This document shows positions 60,838 through 64,000 of a stretch of 64,000 bases of DNA, in pieces. The position numbers and the translations under genes were made by a program. The notes under the pieces were generated by a model, which ran no database searches, was not told where the DNA came from, and saw nothing but the letters and a program-made list of their open reading frames with translations. The DNA is from Mycolicibacterium litorale. GTDB lineage: Bacteria; Actinomycetota; Actinomycetes; Mycobacteriales; Mycobacteriaceae. The stretch is from contig NZ_AP023287.1 in the NCBI RefSeq assembly GCF_014218295.1, positions 496,001-560,000 of the forward strand, given 5' to 3'. Position 1 is the first letter of the stretch. Every line of letters starts with the position of its first letter.

Positions 60838-61902
60838 ATGAACATCATTGACTTCATCCTCGATCTGTTCCGCAACCCGGCCTCCGCCGCGTCCTTCGTC
60901 GTCGACCCGGACGGCGCGCTGCGCGATGCGGGTCTGCCGAACGTGACCGCGGCCCAGCTGGCGTCGGTGGCCGCGACGGCCGCCCCGGCCGGCTACGCGC
61001 TCGGCGGCGGCGACCCGATCGTGGGCCTGCAGCGGGCGGTGGCCGACCACCACCAGCTGGCGTCGAACTTCGCCTCGCCGTTCTCGCCGCAGACCTCGTT
61101 CGCGCCGACGACCGAGCTCGCCAGCCGCAACGACACCGACCTGCTCAGCGGGAACAACGTGCCCATCGCCAGCCCCGACCAGGCCGCCGGCGCCAACGCC
61201 CAGAACGGCGCGTTCAACCTCGGCTTCGGTGACATCACCCTCGGCGACAAGACCTCCAACACCGCCACCAACGGCGGCGTGGTGGTCGGCGGCGACAACG
61301 ACGGCGACATCGTCAGCGGTGACGGCGCGGCCCTCGGTGACGGCAACACCATGAACAACGGTGACATCCTCGCCGGCTCCGGCTCCAACGTGGTCGTCGG
61401 CAAGGACAACGAGGTGGAGGACAACTCGCAGACCGCGGGTGGCGACCTCATCGCCGACAACGACGCGCCGGTGCTCAACGACGTCGACACCAGCGGCGGC
61501 AACGGCGGCGGTGCCGACGGTGGCGGCAGCCTCATCGGAATCGGCGGCGGCAACGCGGTCGGCGGCGACGGCGGCAACGGTGGCGGCATCATCATCACCG
61601 ACAACGACGTCAACACCGGCACGCAGATCGACGGGAACTACGGCAGCGACAACGTCGAGGACAACTCGGTGAACACCGCGGTCGAGACCGAGGTCAACAC
61701 CTCGACCGAGAGCTCCGTCGAGGACAACTCGTCGAACTACGAGTCCAGCATCGGTTCGGGTAACCAGACCGCGATCGGCTCGGGCAACGAGACCGACACG
61801 AACCTGTTCTCGGGCAACGACACCGGGTTCGAGACCAACACCGGCATCGACACCGACCTGGCCTCGAACAACGACACCAACACCGGTCTGGACGTGTTCT
61901 GA
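60838..61902 (+). CDS. iniB: IniB, isoniazid-inducible Asn/Gly-rich protein
   Basis: 354 aa from ATG 60838. IniB N-terminal domain (NIIDFILDLFRNPASAASFV, about 1-50), then Gly/Asn/Asp repeats (GDNDGDIVSGDG, GGNGGGADGGGS) that could form a beta-roll, then a Ser/Thr/Asn-rich end with EDNS and SGNxT repeats (SGNQTAIGSGNETD) ending TGLDVF. Shorter than I recall for M. tuberculosis IniB (about 479 aa); the repeat region varies between species. Induced by cell-wall inhibitors in M. tuberculosis. First gene of the iniBA(C) transcript. Confidence 0.92.
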   Translation: MNIIDFILDLFRNPASAASFVVDPDGALRDAGLPNVTAAQLASVAATAAPAGYALGGGDPIVGLQRAVADHHQLASNFASPFSPQTSFAPTTELASRNDTDLLSGNNVPIASPDQAAGANAQNGAFNLGFGDITLGDKTSNTATNGGVVVGGDNDGDIVSGDGAALGDGNTMNNGDILAGSGSNVVVGKDNEVEDNSQTAGGDLIADNDAPVLNDVDTSGGNGGGADGGGSLIGIGGGNAVGGDGGNGGGIIITDNDVNTGTQIDGNYGSDNVEDNSVNTAVETEVNTSTESSVEDNSSNYESSIGSGNQTAIGSGNETDTNLFSGNDTGFETNTGIDTDLASNNDTNTGLDVF

Positions 61903-61995
61903 CCGACAACCGGATAGCGCAGCTGGCGGGGACCGACATGGTCCCCGCCAGTTCGCGCGCATACCGTTGAGAAGTCCCCGGGAGAGAAGGGCGTC

Positions 61996-63855
61996 ATGAC
62001 CCAACCGAACGGCCCGCGCAACATCGGCGACATGCGCAAGATCGTCACCGAGCTGATCGAGCACACGACGAAGATCGCCGAGGCGCAGGACCGCGGTGAC
62101 CTCGTCGCGCGGCTGGCGCGGGCCGGCAAGCGCATCGGTGACCCGCAGATCCGGGTGGTCATCGCCGGTCAGCTCAAACAGGGCAAGAGCCTGTTGCTCA
62201 ACTCGCTGCTGAACATGCCGGTGGCCCGCGTGGGTGACGACGAGTCGACGGTACTGGCGACCGTGGTGTCCTACGGCGAACAGCCGTCGGCTCGGCTCGT
62301 GGTGGCCCGGCCCGAGGGCCAGGAACCCGAGCTGATCGAGATCCCGACCACCGATCTCGGCAAGGACCTGCGCCGTGCGCCGCAGGCCGAGGGCCGCGAG
62401 GTGTTGCGCGTCGAGGTCACGGTGCCCAGCCCGCTGCTCAAGGGCGGGCTGGCGTTCGTCGACACCCCCGGTGTGGGCGGACACGGCCAACCCCACCTGT
62501 CGGCGACTCTGGGCCTGCTGCCGGACGCCGACGCGATGCTGATGATCAGCGACACCAGCCAGGAGTTCACCGAACCGGAGATGACGTTCATCCGGCAGGC
62601 GCTCGAGATCTGCCCCGTCGCGGCGATCGTCGCGACGAAGACCGACCTGTATCCGCATTGGCGTCAGATCGTCGACGCCAACCGCGCCCATCTGCAGCGC
62701 GCGGGCATCACCACCCCGATGATCCCGGCGTCGTCGACGCTGCGCAGCCACGCCGTGCAGCTCAACGACAAGGAGCTCAACGAGGAGTCCAACTTCCCGG
62801 CGATCGTGAAATTCCTGTCCGAACAGGTGCTCTCGCGCAACAACGACCGCGTTCGCGATCAGGTGGTCAACGAGATCCGTGCTGCCGCAGAGCATTTGTC
62901 GATGGCGGTGCAGTCGGAGCTGTCGGCGCTCAACGACCCGCAGGCTCGCGGGCACCTGACCGCCGACCTCGAACGGCGCAAACAGGAGGCGCAGGACGCG
63001 CTGCAGCAGACCGCGCTGTGGCAGCAGGTGCTCAACGACGGCATCGCCGACCTGACCGCCGACGTGGACCACGATCTGCGGCAACGCTTCCGCAACATCA
63101 CCTTCCACACCGAACAGGTCATCGACTCCGGTGATCCGACCCTGCACTGGGCCGAGATCGGCGCCGAACTCGAAGAGGCCGTCGCCACCGCCGTCGGCGA
63201 CAACTTCGTATGGGCCTACCAGCGGGCCGAGGCGCTGGCCGCCGAAGTGGCCCGCACGTTCATGGAGGCCGGACTCGACGCCGTCCGGATGCCCGCGCTC
63301 GACGCCCGTGAGATGGGCGCGGAGTTCGGCGAATTCCGGTCGCTGGCGCACCTGGAGGCCAAACCGCTCAAGATCGGTCACAAGATCGTCACCGGGATGC
63401 GCGGGTCCTACGGCGGCGTGCTGATGTTCGGCATGCTGACGTCGTTCGCCGGCCTGGGCATGTTCAACCCGCTCTCGCTGGGCGCCGGCTTCGTCCTGGG
63501 CCGCAAGGCCTACAAGGAGGACATGGAGAACCGGATGCTGCGCGTGCGCAGCGAAGCCAAGTCCAACGTGCGCCGGTTCGTCGACGACGTGGCGTTCGTC
63601 GTCGGCAAGGAATCCCGCGACCGGCTCAAGGGCATCCAGCGGCAACTGCGCGACCACTATCGCGAGATCGCCAACCAGACGACCCGCTCGCTCAACGAAT
63701 CGCTGCAGGCCACGATCGCCGCGGCCAAGCTCGAGGAGTCCGAGCGAAACGCCCGCGTCAAGGAGCTCGAACGCCAACTCAACATCCTGCGGCAGGTCAT
63801 CGAACACGCCGAGAAGCTGGCGACGTCGACCCCGGCACCGGTCGCGGCGACCTGA
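61996..63855 (+). CDS. iniA: IniA, bacterial dynamin-like GTPase
   Basis: 619 aa. GTPase motifs G1 GQLKQGKS (58-65), G3 DTPG (156-159), G4 TKTD (214-217). Long coiled helices follow (about 275-470), a hydrophobic loop near 470-505 (VLMFGMLTSFAGLGMFNP) for membrane insertion, and a C-terminal helix (ELERQLNILRQVIEHAEKL). Crystal work on mycobacterial IniA showed a dynamin-type membrane fission protein; linked to isoniazid and ethambutol tolerance. Lies 93 bp after iniB and 66 bp before iniC. Confidence 0.96.
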   Translation: MTQPNGPRNIGDMRKIVTELIEHTTKIAEAQDRGDLVARLARAGKRIGDPQIRVVIAGQLKQGKSLLLNSLLNMPVARVGDDESTVLATVVSYGEQPSARLVVARPEGQEPELIEIPTTDLGKDLRRAPQAEGREVLRVEVTVPSPLLKGGLAFVDTPGVGGHGQPHLSATLGLLPDADAMLMISDTSQEFTEPEMTFIRQALEICPVAAIVATKTDLYPHWRQIVDANRAHLQRAGITTPMIPASSTLRSHAVQLNDKELNEESNFPAIVKFLSEQVLSRNNDRVRDQVVNEIRAAAEHLSMAVQSELSALNDPQARGHLTADLERRKQEAQDALQQTALWQQVLNDGIADLTADVDHDLRQRFRNITFHTEQVIDSGDPTLHWAEIGAELEEAVATAVGDNFVWAYQRAEALAAEVARTFMEAGLDAVRMPALDAREMGAEFGEFRSLAHLEAKPLKIGHKIVTGMRGSYGGVLMFGMLTSFAGLGMFNPLSLGAGFVLGRKAYKEDMENRMLRVRSEAKSNVRRFVDDVAFVVGKESRDRLKGIQRQLRDHYREIANQTTRSLNESLQATIAAAKLEESERNARVKELERQLNILRQVIEHAEKLATSTPAPVAAT

Positions 63856-63921
63856 CCGCCCGTCGGTGTCTCTAAGCTCGATGGGTCAGCAGTCGGGTGA
63901 CGGGAACGGACTGAGCAAACC

Positions 63922-64000
63922 CTGAGCACAAGCGATCAAGTACGCGGAATCCTCGGTGGCGCCATCGCGGCGTACCGGGCGGATCCGGCGTACCGCCAGC
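63922..64000 (+). CDS. iniC: IniC, dynamin-like GTPase (5' end only, apparent CTG start)
   Basis: The last 79 bp encode LSTSDQVRGILGGAIAAYRADPAYRQ, which lines up with the IniC N-terminus as I recall it (MSTSDRVRAIL...AYRGAPAYRQ). The codon at the Met position is CTG (63922). The same frame has a TGA at 63898 and no ATG, GTG or TTG between it and the window end. Either CTG is used for initiation or a base is wrong here. Partner dynamin of IniA; runs off the right edge. Confidence 0.82.
   Translation, partial: MSTSDQVRGILGGAIAAYRADPAYRQ

Noticed and set aside
60712..63807. Open minus-strand frame of over 1000 codons opposite iniB and iniA
   Set aside because: No motifs and a biased composition; iniB and iniA on the plus strand are certain.

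Overview
The window is high-GC, densely coded mycobacterial DNA, most like a fast-growing environmental Mycolicibacterium. The evidence is the near-complete iniB-iniA locus at the right end, the dcd / udgA / rmlA / etfD neighbourhood, a tRNA-Gly(CCC), an IdeR-type iron box, and many small exported Ala/Pro-rich proteins typical of mycobacteria. I see no prophage, insertion sequence, CRISPR array or rRNA. Statements about M. tuberculosis (Rv numbers, gene order) are from memory and were not searched.

Left part (1-25 kb), accessory. After an alpha/beta-hydrolase with a broken frame comes a tightly overlapping five-gene operon (about 1.1-5.95 kb): a GH26-type glycanase without a visible signal peptide, a GAF-SpoIIE/PP2C phosphatase, a cellulose-synthase-like GT2 polymerase, a STAS anti-anti-sigma protein and an RsbW-like HATPase. 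It reads as a polysaccharide synthase packaged with its own partner-switching circuit. Next are a TetR / FAD-monooxygenase pair with a perfect operator, a second TetR, and a minus-strand operon (SDR - SDR - ECF sigma - cupin) whose junctions all overlap by 4 nt. Then come a catalase, two tandem LAL-type LuxR regulators, an HD-domain protein, a convergent NarL-type two-component pair, and a TetR / GMC oxidoreductase pair that share an operator-like motif.

Middle (25-44 kb), envelope and sugar genes. There is a DUF4185 protein (candidate GH183 endo-D-arabinanase), several small exported proteins, an M15-like zinc peptidase candidate, a GH16 glucanase, an epimerase and an SDR. An exported acidic-tailed protein lies behind a 605-bp leader with a perfect CRP-type palindrome and an IdeR box. 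Then follow tRNA-Gly, dcd, udgA, a P450 and rmlA. Two proteins here (28.6 and 37.9 kb), with a third at 58 kb, share one plan: a cytoplasmic actin/Hsp70-like domain, one membrane helix and a Pro-rich exported tail.

Right part (44.7-64 kb). There is a PaoABC-type molybdenum aldehyde oxidoreductase, a YibE/F membrane protein, a glyoxalase/PadR divergent pair, an aminotransferase, and etfD (the membrane ETF oxidoreductase) with a six-fold repeated basic C-terminal motif and two tandem palindromes upstream. The ini region follows: iniR preceded in the same operon by a membrane-bound Hsp70-like protein, and divergently an iniB-like gene, iniB, iniA and the start of iniC, which has only a CTG as an apparent start.

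Two otherwise well conserved genes (alpha/beta-hydrolase and GT2 synthase) each carry a single-base deletion within the first 3.5 kb. They may be real lesions or base-calling errors.
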